Assembly: GCA_947631455.1 (NCBI GenBank)
Contig: CANRLH010000004.1
Location: 1 to 64,000, forward strand
Direction: 5' to 3'
DNA: 64,000 nt
From: an uncultured Clostridia bacterium
GTDB lineage: Bacteria; Bacillota; Clostridia; Oscillospirales; Ruminococcaceae
Shown here: one piece after another, positions 25,696 to 33,533 of the stretch
Numbering within the stretch: the stretch's first letter is position 1
Layout: each line of letters begins with the position of its first letter
The notes under the pieces: generated by a model
What the model saw: only the letters and a program-made list of their open reading frames with translations
The model's database searches: none
What the model was told of the DNA's origin: nothing
Program-made: the position numbers and the translations under genes

Positions 25696-25842
25696 ACTTA
25701 CTCCTCCTATCTTAAGTAATCAATCAGGGGCAAAGCCCGTTATTTTGAAATCAACTTACAAATATAGTTTACTGACTGACAAAAAATTATTTCATAATAT
25801 TATGTGACATATATTTACATTTTTTCGACAAAAATTCAAATC

Positions 25843-25871
25843 AAAAGGACACCGCAAAGCGATGCCCTTTT
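25843..25871 (-). terminator. Hairpin after the second lipoprotein gene
   Basis: AAAAGGACACCGC pairs with GCGATGCCCTTTT with two mismatches. It lies 15 bases past the stop codon. The T run is weak. Confidence 0.55.
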
Positions 25872-25885
25872 TCGGTCATAGAATA

Positions 25886-27328
25886 TTATTTTTCTGAAGC
25901 AATGAACTTCTGAATTGATTCGTTAAGGGTCTTAAGCTCACTTTCAACCGTAGCAGAATACTTTTCTCTTGTCTGAGTCCAGCTATAGGAAGCGCCCGTT
26001 TCATCAGGAGCAGAAGTGCTCTTGTAAATCCAACCAACAAGAGATACACCGGTCATAAATCCGCTGAAGTCGTCACCCATAAGGCTTGATACGCCATATG
26101 CGGGATCAAATATCATAAGATTCTTTTCAGGATCGGCAGCGTCTCTGATAACCTGATAAGCTTCCTCGCCCCAGTTCGGGTTGTTAGCAAGCCACTTTTC
26201 CTTCTGGTTCTCAAGATACTTGGTATCTGTCTGAGCAACTCTGTAGCACTCATAGAATGTCTTAACAGCGTCCTTCTTGTCAGAGCCCTTTACCCACATT
26301 ACAGAATCATCAGACATAGATGCGCTAGCGATCGGCTTATCGCCCTCATATGTAGGATCCTTCGGGAACGGAACAACACCCCATTCGTCATCAGCGCCCG
26401 GAGTATGGCTGTCGATAGCAGCCCACTCGCCCATGCAGTAGAAGAGAATATTGGACTCAAAAGCTGTCGGAGCGTCACCGATCCAATCAAACTTTACATA
26501 TCCCTGCTTCTGCCAATCACCAAGTCTTTCCTCGGCAGCAGCGATCTTCGGGCTGTCAAGGTTAGAGGTATACGTGATGTTGTCGTCAGTCTTAACGATA
26601 GTCTCGCCTGTCTGAGCAACATACTGAGGAGCATAGAATCCGTTGATGCCGAATCTTTCCTCATCACCGCTTGCTCCCTGACAATACTCGCTCATCATTT
26701 CGTCAAGTGCGTCATAGTCCCACTCGCCAGCGTCGTAAAGCTCAAGCGGATCTTCAAAACCGTTTTCGTTAATTACCTTCTTATCGTAGAACATAAGAGA
26801 GGTCGGTTTGTATCCGAACGGAGCTACATAGTGCTTGCCGTTGAGAACGAACTGATCAGCCGTGTCCTTGATACCTGCCCACATTGCGGAATCAAAATCT
26901 ATAATTTCGTCAAGCGGCTGATAAAAGCGCTGTACGACCTGACACGGGAATGCGAGCTGACTGTATGCAAACAGATCAGGAACATTCTTACCTGAAGTTA
27001 CCGCCGCACCAAGCTTTGTATATTGGTTGCTCGATGTAACTCTCGACCATTTTATTGAACCGCCCTTGCTCTCAAAAAGGGTAAGTCCAACAGATCTCTC
27101 AGAGTTTCCCGTAGGATTAAGATCTCCGATACCCATATACAACAGTTCCTTCTCAGCGCCATCGGGAATAGCGGCAATATCATTTTCAGTAGCAACTTTA
27201 ACAGTATCCTCCTTTACGGAAGAGCCGTCTGAGCCGTCACTGCTGCCCTTGCCGCCGCCGCAGCCTGCAAAAGAAAATGTTGTGACAATTGCCAAGCAGC
27301 CTGCGAATAATCTTTTAAGATTTTTCAT
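25886..27328 (-). CDS. Extracellular solute-binding lipoprotein (family 1), copy 2
   Basis: A paralogue of its two neighbours, 480 residues. The lipobox is SFAGC (Cys23), then a Gly/Ser/Asp linker. It shares RVTSSNQYTKLGAAVTSGK, the ADQFVLNGKHYVAP segment and DPAYGVSSLMGDDFSGF with the third copy more closely than with the first. Substitutions in the central part (for example the region around WIGDAPTAFESNILFY) may tune the ligand. It has its own promoter (27360-27388), so expression could differ from the others. Confidence 0.88.
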   Translation of the reverse strand: MKNLKRLFAGCLAIVTTFSFAGCGGGKGSSDGSDGSSVKEDTVKVATENDIAAIPDGAEKELLYMGIGDLNPTGNSERSVGLTLFESKGGSIKWSRVTSSNQYTKLGAAVTSGKNVPDLFAYSQLAFPCQVVQRFYQPLDEIIDFDSAMWAGIKDTADQFVLNGKHYVAPFGYKPTSLMFYDKKVINENGFEDPLELYDAGEWDYDALDEMMSEYCQGASGDEERFGINGFYAPQYVAQTGETIVKTDDNITYTSNLDSPKIAAAEERLGDWQKQGYVKFDWIGDAPTAFESNILFYCMGEWAAIDSHTPGADDEWGVVPFPKDPTYEGDKPIASASMSDDSVMWVKGSDKKDAVKTFYECYRVAQTDTKYLENQKEKWLANNPNWGEEAYQVIRDAADPEKNLMIFDPAYGVSSLMGDDFSGFMTGVSLVGWIYKSTSAPDETGASYSWTQTREKYSATVESELKTLNESIQKFIASEK

Positions 27329-27359
27329 TATAATCCTCCTTACTTATTTATTTAGGTAT

Positions 27360-27388
27360 ATTATACTGCTTTTGTTCAAAAAAGTCAA
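27360..27388 (-). promoter_or_regulatory. Promoter of lipoprotein copy 2
   Basis: TTGACT (27383-27388), 17-base spacer and TATAAT (27360-27365) on the minus strand. Confidence 0.8.
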
Positions 27389-27498
27389 CTAACGCTTGAA
27401 ACAGACAGACTATTTTTGTATATACCGCACAAATAGCAATAGAATAATTATGCATAATTGCTAAAACAATATTTATATTTTATTAAAATCGACAAAAA

Positions 27499-27525
27499 GA
27501 GAGCGCCGCAGTCTGCAACGCTCTC
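27499..27525 (-). terminator. Terminator of lipoprotein copy 3
   Basis: GAGAGCG/CGCTCTC stem with additional internal pairing, followed on the minus strand by five T. It lies 44 bases past the stop codon. Confidence 0.75.
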
Positions 27526-27568
27526 CAATTCATATTCGCCATATAAATTGATGGCTCTGATCCCCTAT

Positions 27569-28993
27569 TTACTTATCGGTCTGTAAAAACTTCTGTATCT
27601 GATCGTTGATCGTCTTTATCTCGCTGTCAACGGTTGCAGAGAATTTTTCCTTAGACTGTGTCCATGTATAGGTTTCGCCCTGCTCGTCAGCAACCGCCGT
27701 ACTCTTATAGAGCCAGTTTGCAAGGCATACTCCCGACATAAATCCGCTGAAGTCGTCGCCCATAAGGCTGGATACACCATATGCCGGATCGAATATGAGT
27801 AGGTTGTCGTCAGGATTTGAAATCTCAGCCATAAGGTCAAAATCATCCTCCGTCCATGTAGGACTTGCGAGCATTGCCTTCTCCCTGCCGTTAGCAGCAT
27901 ACTCGGGATCGGTCTGAGCGACTCTGTAGCACTCAAAGAATGCTCTTACAGCGTCCTTCTTTTCAGAGCCCTTTACCCACATATAAGTTGTAATGGTAGC
28001 AGATGATATAGGCTTTGTTCCCTCATACGTAGGATCCTTCGGGAACGGAACCATACCCCAGGCGCCTTCTTCCTTAGGTCCGCTTGCGCCCATTGCAGCC
28101 CATGTACCCATTGAATAGAAGAGAATGTTGTTCTCAAATGCCTCAGCTGCAGAACCTATCCAGCTAGGCTCAATATAGCCTTCCTTCTTCCAGTTTGCGA
28201 GTCTGTCCATGGCAGCGGCGATCTTCGGGCTGTCAAGATTAGATCTGTAAGTTATATTGTCGTCAGTCATAACCAGTGTTTCACCTGTCTGCTGAACATA
28301 TTGAGGAGCAAACCAACCGTTTATACCATATCTTACTTCGTCGCCCTCTGCACCCTTGCAGTAATCGCTCATCATTTCGTCGAGCGCGTCATAATCCCAG
28401 TTGCCCTCATAATAAAGATCAATAGGATCATCAAAGCCGTTTTCGTTGATAACGCTCTTATCGTAGAATAAAAGAGCGGTTATTCCGTACTCCAGCGGAG
28501 CAACATAATGCTTTCCGTTGAGTACAAACTGGTCAGCCGTGTCCTTAACGCCGCTCCAAAGCGGATTATTAAAGTCTATAATATCATCGAGAGGCTGATA
28601 GAAGCCCTGAACTACCTGGCACGGAAAAGCAAGAGTGCTGTATGTAAACAAATCAGGGGCGTTCTTACCGGCAGTTACGGCAGCAGCAAGCTTTGAATAC
28701 TGGTTGCTTGAAGTAACTCTTTGCCATTCGATCTTTCCGCCCTTATCCTCAAACAGAGTCAGACCAACCGTTCTGTCGTCATCATTCGTGGGATTCAGGT
28801 TATAAAGTCCCATATAAGTAAGTGTGCCGTCCTCGCCATCGGCAATCGGCGCAATGTCGTTTTCGGTCACAACCTTTACGTCCTCTTCTTTTTTAGAAGA
28901 AGACTCTTTTGAACCGCCTTCATCGCAAGCAGCGAAAGAAAACGTCATAAGAAACGCAAGCGTACCTGCGAGCAGTCTTTTCATTTTTCCCAT
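27569..28993 (-). CDS. Extracellular solute-binding lipoprotein (family 1), copy 3
   Basis: A 474-residue paralogue. The lipobox is SFAAC (Cys23). The body matches copies 1 and 2 along its length (QRVTSSNQYSKLAAAVTAGK, PAYGVSSLMGDDFSGFMSG). AGGAGGAC places the start at the first ATG (MGKMKRLL). The leader contains a strong inverted repeat (29046-29089). Three adjacent copies imply local duplication followed by divergence. Given the surrounding glycosidases, an oligosaccharide ligand is likely. Confidence 0.88.
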   Translation of the reverse strand: MGKMKRLLAGTLAFLMTFSFAACDEGGSKESSSKKEEDVKVVTENDIAPIADGEDGTLTYMGLYNLNPTNDDDRTVGLTLFEDKGGKIEWQRVTSSNQYSKLAAAVTAGKNAPDLFTYSTLAFPCQVVQGFYQPLDDIIDFNNPLWSGVKDTADQFVLNGKHYVAPLEYGITALLFYDKSVINENGFDDPIDLYYEGNWDYDALDEMMSDYCKGAEGDEVRYGINGWFAPQYVQQTGETLVMTDDNITYRSNLDSPKIAAAMDRLANWKKEGYIEPSWIGSAAEAFENNILFYSMGTWAAMGASGPKEEGAWGMVPFPKDPTYEGTKPISSATITTYMWVKGSEKKDAVRAFFECYRVAQTDPEYAANGREKAMLASPTWTEDDFDLMAEISNPDDNLLIFDPAYGVSSLMGDDFSGFMSGVCLANWLYKSTAVADEQGETYTWTQSKEKFSATVDSEIKTINDQIQKFLQTDK

Positions 28994-29045
28994 AAACTAA
29001 AGTCCTCCTGTAAAAACGTATGCGTATGCATAGTAATAATACGGT

Positions 29046-29089
29046 AAACTCAACCTTTGATTTAGTAAGCTAACTCAGAGGTTGAATTT
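29046..29089 (-). promoter_or_regulatory. Inverted repeat in the leader of lipoprotein copy 3
   Basis: AAACTCAACCTTTGA (29046-29060) is nearly complementary to TCAGAGGTTGAATTT (29075-29089), with a 14-base loop. It lies between a candidate -10 TATAAT (near 29101) and the gene, so it could be an operator or an RNA hairpin. Confidence 0.45.
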
Positions 29090-29207
29090 TTCCACATTTA
29101 TTATATCATAGTTGAAAGCATTTTACTATGTGCAAATTCTACTGTTTTGCACATCAATTTTCAGTAATTTTCAACAAAAAGCTATTTGCGCAACGACTAA
29201 AAAAGGA

Positions 29208-29236
29208 TTGAATTTAAAATAAATATGTGCTATACT
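29208..29236 (+). promoter_or_regulatory. Promoter of rnhA
   Basis: TTGAAT (29208-29213), 17-base spacer and TATACT (29231-29236), 30 bases before the start codon. Confidence 0.65.
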
Positions 29237-29265
29237 TAAATAAATTTTTTTGTACGGAGAAAAAT

Positions 29266-29718
29266 ATGAAAGAAGTTTTAATGTATACAGACGGCGCTTG
29301 CTCAGGAAATCCCGGACCGGGAGGTTACGGAGTCATATTAAAATACGGCGCAGTGCAAAAAGAACTTTCTGGGGGCGACGCCGATACAACAAATAACCGC
29401 ATGGAGCTTTCTGCGGTAATAGCCGGACTTTCGGCATTAAAGGAACCGTGCAGGGTAACCGTCTATTCCGATTCCAAGTATGTGGTCGACGCAGTAACGC
29501 TAGGCTGGGCTGAGGGCTGGAAAAAACGCGGCTGGGTAAAAAGCAACAAGGAACCGGCTTTGAATGTTGATCTGTGGGAGAAGTTGTTAACCTTGATTAA
29601 CATACACAAAGTCACTTTTGTATGGGTAAAAGGTCACGCCGGACACCCGGAAAACGAGCGCTGCGACGCTTTGGCGGTCGCCGAGAGTAAAAACTACGCG
29701 ACGCATAATGTTTTATAG
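29266..29718 (+). CDS. rnhA: Ribonuclease HI
   Basis: Cleaves the RNA strand of RNA-DNA hybrids. The 150-residue product has the four catalytic acids: Asp9 in [14 protein letters not shown], Glu47 in NRMELSAV, Asp69 in YSDSKYV and the Asp in NERCDALA. The basic protrusion ([17 protein letters not shown]) typical of the E. coli-type enzyme is present. The start at 29266 follows GGAG at 9 bases; the longer frame is unsupported. It is directly upstream of the cysteine desulfurase gene, which has its own promoter. Confidence 0.95.
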   Translation: MKEVLMYTDGACSGNPGPGGYGVILKYGAVQKELSGGDADTTNNRMELSAVIAGLSALKEPCRVTVYSDSKYVVDAVTLGWAEGWKKRGWVKSNKEPALNVDLWEKLLTLINIHKVTFVWVKGHAGHPENERCDALAVAESKNYATHNVL

Positions 29719-29720
29719 AC

Positions 29721-29749
29721 TTGCAAATAGAAAGAAAAAAACGTATAAT
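29721..29749 (+). promoter_or_regulatory. Promoter of the iron-sulfur genes
   Basis: TTGCAA (29721-29726), 17-base spacer and TATAAT (29744-29749), 34 bases ahead of the desulfurase ATG. Confidence 0.75.
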
Positions 29750-29783
29750 TAAACTCAGAAAAATCAAAAGGGACTGATTTTAA

Positions 29784-30983
29784 ATGGAAAAAAGGTTTAT
29801 CTACTGTGATAATGCGGCCACCACCGCAGTAAGCAGGAAAGCGCTTGACGCAGCTATGCCGTACTTTTGCAATGAGTTCGGAAACGCATCGAGCATATAT
29901 ATGCACGGACAAAATGCGGCGAAGGCAGTGCTTTCAGCACGTGAAAAGATAGCCGGGATACTTGGCTGCAAGGCAGGTGAAATTTACTTCACCTCAGGCG
30001 GCTCAGAATCTGATAACTGGGCGATAAAGGGCGCTGCGCTTCTGGGAAAGGCAAAGGGTAAGAATCACATCATCACCTCTGTTTTCGAGCATCACGCAGT
30101 TCTGCACACCTGTGAGTTTCTGGAAAAGCAGGGCTTTGAGGTAACATACGTTCCGGTTGATGAAAACGGACTTGTAAACCCAAAGGACATTGAAGCAGCT
30201 ATAAAGGACACCACCTGCCTTGTAACTATTATGTTTGCAAACAACGAGATAGGAACTATCCAGCCGATCAGGGAAATCGCTGATATCTGCAAGAAAAGAA
30301 AGGTGTTTTTCCACACCGACGCGGTTCAGGCAATAGGAAATGTCGAAATAAACGTAAAGGATATGGGAATTGATATGCTGTCCCTTTCCGGGCATAAGAT
30401 ACACGCTCCAAAGGGAGTAGGCGCGCTTTATTGCAGAGCGGGAATTTCACTTCCTAACCTAATTCACGGAGGTGCGCAGGAGAAAAATAAGCGCGCAGGT
30501 ACGGAAAATGTTCCGGGGATCGTAGCGCTTTCGGTAGCGCTTGAGGACGCCTGTGCAGATATAAAGGCAAAGCAAGAAAGGCTTTCAAAAAAACGTGACC
30601 GTCTTATTGACGGCATATTAAAGATCCAGCAGACACGTCTTAACGGCGACAGGCAAAAGCGGCTTTGCTCAAACGTCAATATCTCTATAAGAGGTATTGA
30701 AGGTGAAAGCCTGCTTCTGATGCTTGATATGTATGGGATATTAGCCTCCAGCGGTTCAGCCTGCACCTCGGGAAGTCTTGATCCTTCTCATGTTCTGCTG
30801 GCTATCGGCTTGCCGCACGAGATAGCTCACGGCTCTCTCAGGCTCTCAATATCAGACGAAACCACTGACGAGGATATAGACTATATTCTTGAAACTGTTC
30901 CCAAAGTAGTTGACCGTCTTCGCTCGATGTCCCCTCTCTGGGAGAGGATATGCAAAGACGAAGGTCTTACGGGCACGATATAG
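29784..30983 (+). CDS. Cysteine desulfurase (NifS/IscS type)
   Basis: A PLP enzyme that takes sulfur from cysteine for iron-sulfur cluster assembly. 399 residues with YCDNAATT at the start, [13 protein letters not shown], the PLP lysine in [10 protein letters not shown] (Lys205) and the sulfur-accepting cysteine in [10 protein letters not shown] near 326. It is followed 22 bases later by the U-type scaffold. The pair resembles the NifS-NifU/IscS-IscU module of Clostridia. No IscR regulator is present nearby. Confidence 0.94.
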   Translation: MEKRFIYCDNAATTAVSRKALDAAMPYFCNEFGNASSIYMHGQNAAKAVLSAREKIAGILGCKAGEIYFTSGGSESDNWAIKGAALLGKAKGKNHIITSVFEHHAVLHTCEFLEKQGFEVTYVPVDENGLVNPKDIEAAIKDTTCLVTIMFANNEIGTIQPIREIADICKKRKVFFHTDAVQAIGNVEINVKDMGIDMLSLSGHKIHAPKGVGALYCRAGISLPNLIHGGAQEKNKRAGTENVPGIVALSVALEDACADIKAKQERLSKKRDRLIDGILKIQQTRLNGDRQKRLCSNVNISIRGIEGESLLLMLDMYGILASSGSACTSGSLDPSHVLLAIGLPHEIAHGSLRLSISDETTDEDIDYILETVPKVVDRLRSMSPLWERICKDEGLTGTI

Positions 30984-31005
30984 ATTTTTAAGGAGGACTA
31001 TATAA

Positions 31006-31440
31006 ATGATTTATTCTGAAAAAGTGATGGATCACTTCGCAAATCCAAGAAATGTCGGCGAAATCGAAAACGCTGACGGAGTCGGTGAGGTCGGTAACGC
31101 CAAGTGCGGAGATATCATGAAAATGTATCTGAAGATAAACAACGGCATTATCGAGGACGTAAAGTTCAAAACCTTTGGCTGCGGCGCCGCAGTCGCTACC
31201 TCTTCCATGGCAACAGAGCTTATCAAGGGCAAGAGCATTGAAGAGGCTCTAAAGCTGACCAACAAGGCAGTCATTGAGGCGCTCGACGGACTTCCGCCGG
31301 CAAAGATACACTGCTCTGTTCTTGCCGAAGAGGCCATGAAGGCTGCTATTGCCGATTACTACACAAAGCAGGGTCTAGACCCGGAGCTTTATGTCGGAAA
31401 GGTAAACCACAGCTGTGATGAGTGTGAGGGCTGTAAATAG
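31006..31440 (+). CDS. Iron-sulfur cluster scaffold protein (NifU N-terminal/IscU type)
   Basis: A 144-residue scaffold on which clusters are built using sulfur from the upstream desulfurase. The three ligand cysteines are present in NAKCGD, FGCGAA and IHCSVLAEEA. It carries an extra C-terminal tail with the cysteine pair CDECEGC, common in clostridial versions. TAAGGAGGA precedes ATG. It is the last gene of the operon; a terminator lies 134 bases on, beyond a repeated intergenic element. Confidence 0.93.
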   Translation: MIYSEKVMDHFANPRNVGEIENADGVGEVGNAKCGDIMKMYLKINNGIIEDVKFKTFGCGAAVATSSMATELIKGKSIEEALKLTNKAVIEALDGLPPAKIHCSVLAEEAMKAAIADYYTKQGLDPELYVGKVNHSCDECEGCK

Positions 31441-31459
31441 CTTGTTTGGGTTTTGACAT

Positions 31460-31541
31460 AGCCCTCTACTAACAGGCGATTTTTAAGGTGAAATTACACG
31501 CAATTGTACATTATTAACATAATTACTTATGCTTGTTCATA
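31460..31541. repeat. Dispersed intergenic element, copy A
   Basis: The 82 bases align without gaps to 49905-49986. Perfectly kept blocks are AGCCCTCTACTAA at the left and TTGTTCATA at the right; AAATT-CACGC and GTACATTAT are kept in between, with variable sequence around them (about two thirds identity overall). No reading frame spans it. It lies between the U-type scaffold gene and the terminator upstream of spoVAD. Confidence 0.6.
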
Positions 31542-31573
31542 GATTATTTACCTTGTTTATATTTTGTTAATAA

Positions 31574-31597
31574 AGTCTTGCTTTTTTTAGCAAGGCT
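31574..31597 (+). terminator. Terminator upstream of spoVAD
   Basis: A 9-bp stem (AGTCTTGCT/AGCAAGGCT) with one G-T pair, a T-rich loop and TTTTTCTTTG after it. Confidence 0.8.
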
Positions 31598-31719
31598 TTT
31601 TCTTTGTTTTAACATCTTATTATACTTGTTTTTCTGCCGATTTTTAGCAGATCTCAATTTTTGCATATTTTACGACGCTGCGGTAACAATATCCTTAAAA
31701 AAGCAAAGGGTGATTAAAC

Positions 31720-32733
31720 ATGTCTAGACTAAGCGGAAGAACATATATCCACGATAAGCCGCCGTCGGTTATTTCCTATGCCTGTGTAGGCGGAAAAAAA
31801 GAGGGCGAAGGCCCAATGAGAGAGTATTTTGACAAAATATCCGACGACCCGTATTTTACCACGGAAAGCTTTGAGAAGGCCGAAAGCGAAATGCAGAAGC
31901 AGGCAATACTGCTTGCGCTGAGAAAGATAGGCAAAAAGCCGGAAAATATTGACTTTATGCTGGGCGGTGATCTTTTAAATCAATGCGTAGGAACCAGCTA
32001 TTCCTCACGGGATATGAACATCCCTTTTCTTGGGATATACGGCGCCTGCTCAACTATGGCCGAGGGATTGCTCATATCTTCCCTGCTGGTTTCCGGAGGA
32101 GTGGGTAAAAACGTAATAGCGTCTACCTCTTCGCATTTCTGTACCGCAGAAAGGCAGTACCGCTTCCCTCTTGATTATGGAAGCCAGCGGACCCCGACCG
32201 CTCAGTGGACGGCTACCGCAGCAGGAGCGGTAGTGATCGCCGACGCGGGGCAAGGCCCTTATGTAAAGGGAGCGACAATAGGAAGCATTGTCGACCTTGG
32301 CGTGACCGACATCAACGACATGGGCGCTGCAATGGCTCCCGCTGCCTGCGACACGATAAAGAACTTCTTTGACGACACAGGCAAAAAGCCAGAGGACTTT
32401 GACCTTGTTGTCACCGGAGATCTGGGGCTTGTGGGAAGTTCGCTTTTATATCAGCTTCTTTCAAACGAGGGTTACAATATCAAGCCGCGGCACAAGGACT
32501 GCGGCCTGATGATTTACGACGCAAAGCGTCAGGATATGCACGCGGGCGGTTCCGGCTGTGGATGTGCCGCGAGTATGCTAACCGGCTATTTCCTGCCAAA
32601 AATAAAAGCCGGCAGGATAAAGAACATTTTGTTTGTCGCCACGGGTGCGCTCATGTCGCCGACTGTCAATCAGCAGGGCGAAAGCATACCGAGCGTTGCT
32701 CATGCTGTGTGGATTTCAAGTGAGAGGAGTTAG
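31720..32733 (+). CDS. spoVAD: Stage V sporulation protein AD
   Basis: A component of the SpoVA channel that moves dipicolinic acid across the inner spore membrane; SpoVAD binds it directly. 337 residues with a thiolase-like fold, the family segments LNQCVGTSYSSRDMNIPFLGIYGACSTM (cited in part), DLGVTDINDMGAAMAPAA and GGSGCGCAASML. AAAGGGTGA is the ribosome site. A possible sigma-G-like TGCATA -35 sits near 31663, but its -10 is poor. Two bases separate it from spoVAE. Confidence 0.93.
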   Translation: MSRLSGRTYIHDKPPSVISYACVGGKKEGEGPMREYFDKISDDPYFTTESFEKAESEMQKQAILLALRKIGKKPENIDFMLGGDLLNQCVGTSYSSRDMNIPFLGIYGACSTMAEGLLISSLLVSGGVGKNVIASTSSHFCTAERQYRFPLDYGSQRTPTAQWTATAAGAVVIADAGQGPYVKGATIGSIVDLGVTDINDMGAAMAPAACDTIKNFFDDTGKKPEDFDLVVTGDLGLVGSSLLYQLLSNEGYNIKPRHKDCGLMIYDAKRQDMHAGGSGCGCAASMLTGYFLPKIKAGRIKNILFVATGALMSPTVNQQGESIPSVAHAVWISSERS

Positions 32734-32735
32734 TT

Positions 32736-33092
32736 ATGGAATACGTTTACGCTTTTTTGGTGGGGGGAATTTTGTGTGCCATCGGACAGGTGCTTATTGA
32801 TTATACAAAACTCACACCCGCCAGGATCTTAGTAGCATATGTAGTCGCCGGAGTTTTTCTGGGTGCAGTGGGAGTATACAAACCGTTGATAGAATTTGCG
32901 GGAGGCGGTGCGACAGTTCCGCTAACCGGATTCGGATATCTTTTATCCGACGGTGTAAAAAGCGCCGTTGACAAGGATGGATTTATAGGTATATTTACGG
33001 GAGCTCTGACAAGCGGCGCCGCGGGTATCACCGCTGCCATGGTTTTTGCACTTATCGCCGCTTTGATTTTTAAAAGCGGAAATAAAGACTAA
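32736..33092 (+). CDS. spoVAE: Stage V sporulation protein AE
   Basis: A 118-residue membrane protein of the SpoVA channel with about four hydrophobic helices. The start is EYVYAFLVGGILCAIGQVLIDYT-like (first helix 4-20) and the conserved middle is TVPLTGFGYLLSDGVKSAV. It is translationally linked to spoVAD. The usual third gene spoVAC is not upstream, where iron-sulfur genes sit instead, so it must lie elsewhere if present. Confidence 0.92.
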   Translation: MEYVYAFLVGGILCAIGQVLIDYTKLTPARILVAYVVAGVFLGAVGVYKPLIEFAGGGATVPLTGFGYLLSDGVKSAVDKDGFIGIFTGALTSGAAGITAAMVFALIAALIFKSGNKD

Positions 33093-33123
33093 AATGCTTA
33101 TCTTAATATAGCTTTATCATAGT

Positions 33124-33151
33124 GTCTCTCACCTGTTTTTCGGTGGGAGGC
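33124..33151 (+). terminator. Terminator of spoVAD-spoVAE
   Basis: A 10-bp stem (GTCTCTCACC/GGTGGGAGGC) including G-T pairs, followed by ATTTGTTTT. Confidence 0.65.
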
Positions 33152-33410
33152 ATTTGTTTTACTTCTCTTATAAAATTCAACCACACGATAGTCTTGACGA
33201 CAGTTCCCTTTTAAAATGCGGGACACATTTACAATAAAGCAAAAGCGGATTAAAACTTAAAGAATTTTTTAAAGGCATATGACTTATCTGTAAATGACTG
33301 AGCTGCAAAATTGTCAATCAGCGGTCATTGTATCTTATAGCTGCGGAATAAATTTAATGCACTTTTATTGTAAATCTACAATAAATTATACATAAAAATA
33401 TAAAAAGCTC

Positions 33411-33439
33411 TTGCAAGAAAAACGAAATACTGGTATAAT
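33411..33439 (+). promoter_or_regulatory. Promoter of the phosphoglucomutase gene
   Basis: TTGCAA (33411-33416), 17-base spacer and TATAAT (33434-33439). The 260 bases before it, back to the spoVA terminator, show no gene. Confidence 0.75.
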
Positions 33440-33533
33440 AAAAGGTGATTTTTAAATGTCAAAAATGGCACTATATTTTTTGAACCTAGTGCCTTTCATA
33501 ATGGTCAAAACGTTCAGAAAGGATCGGACAGAT

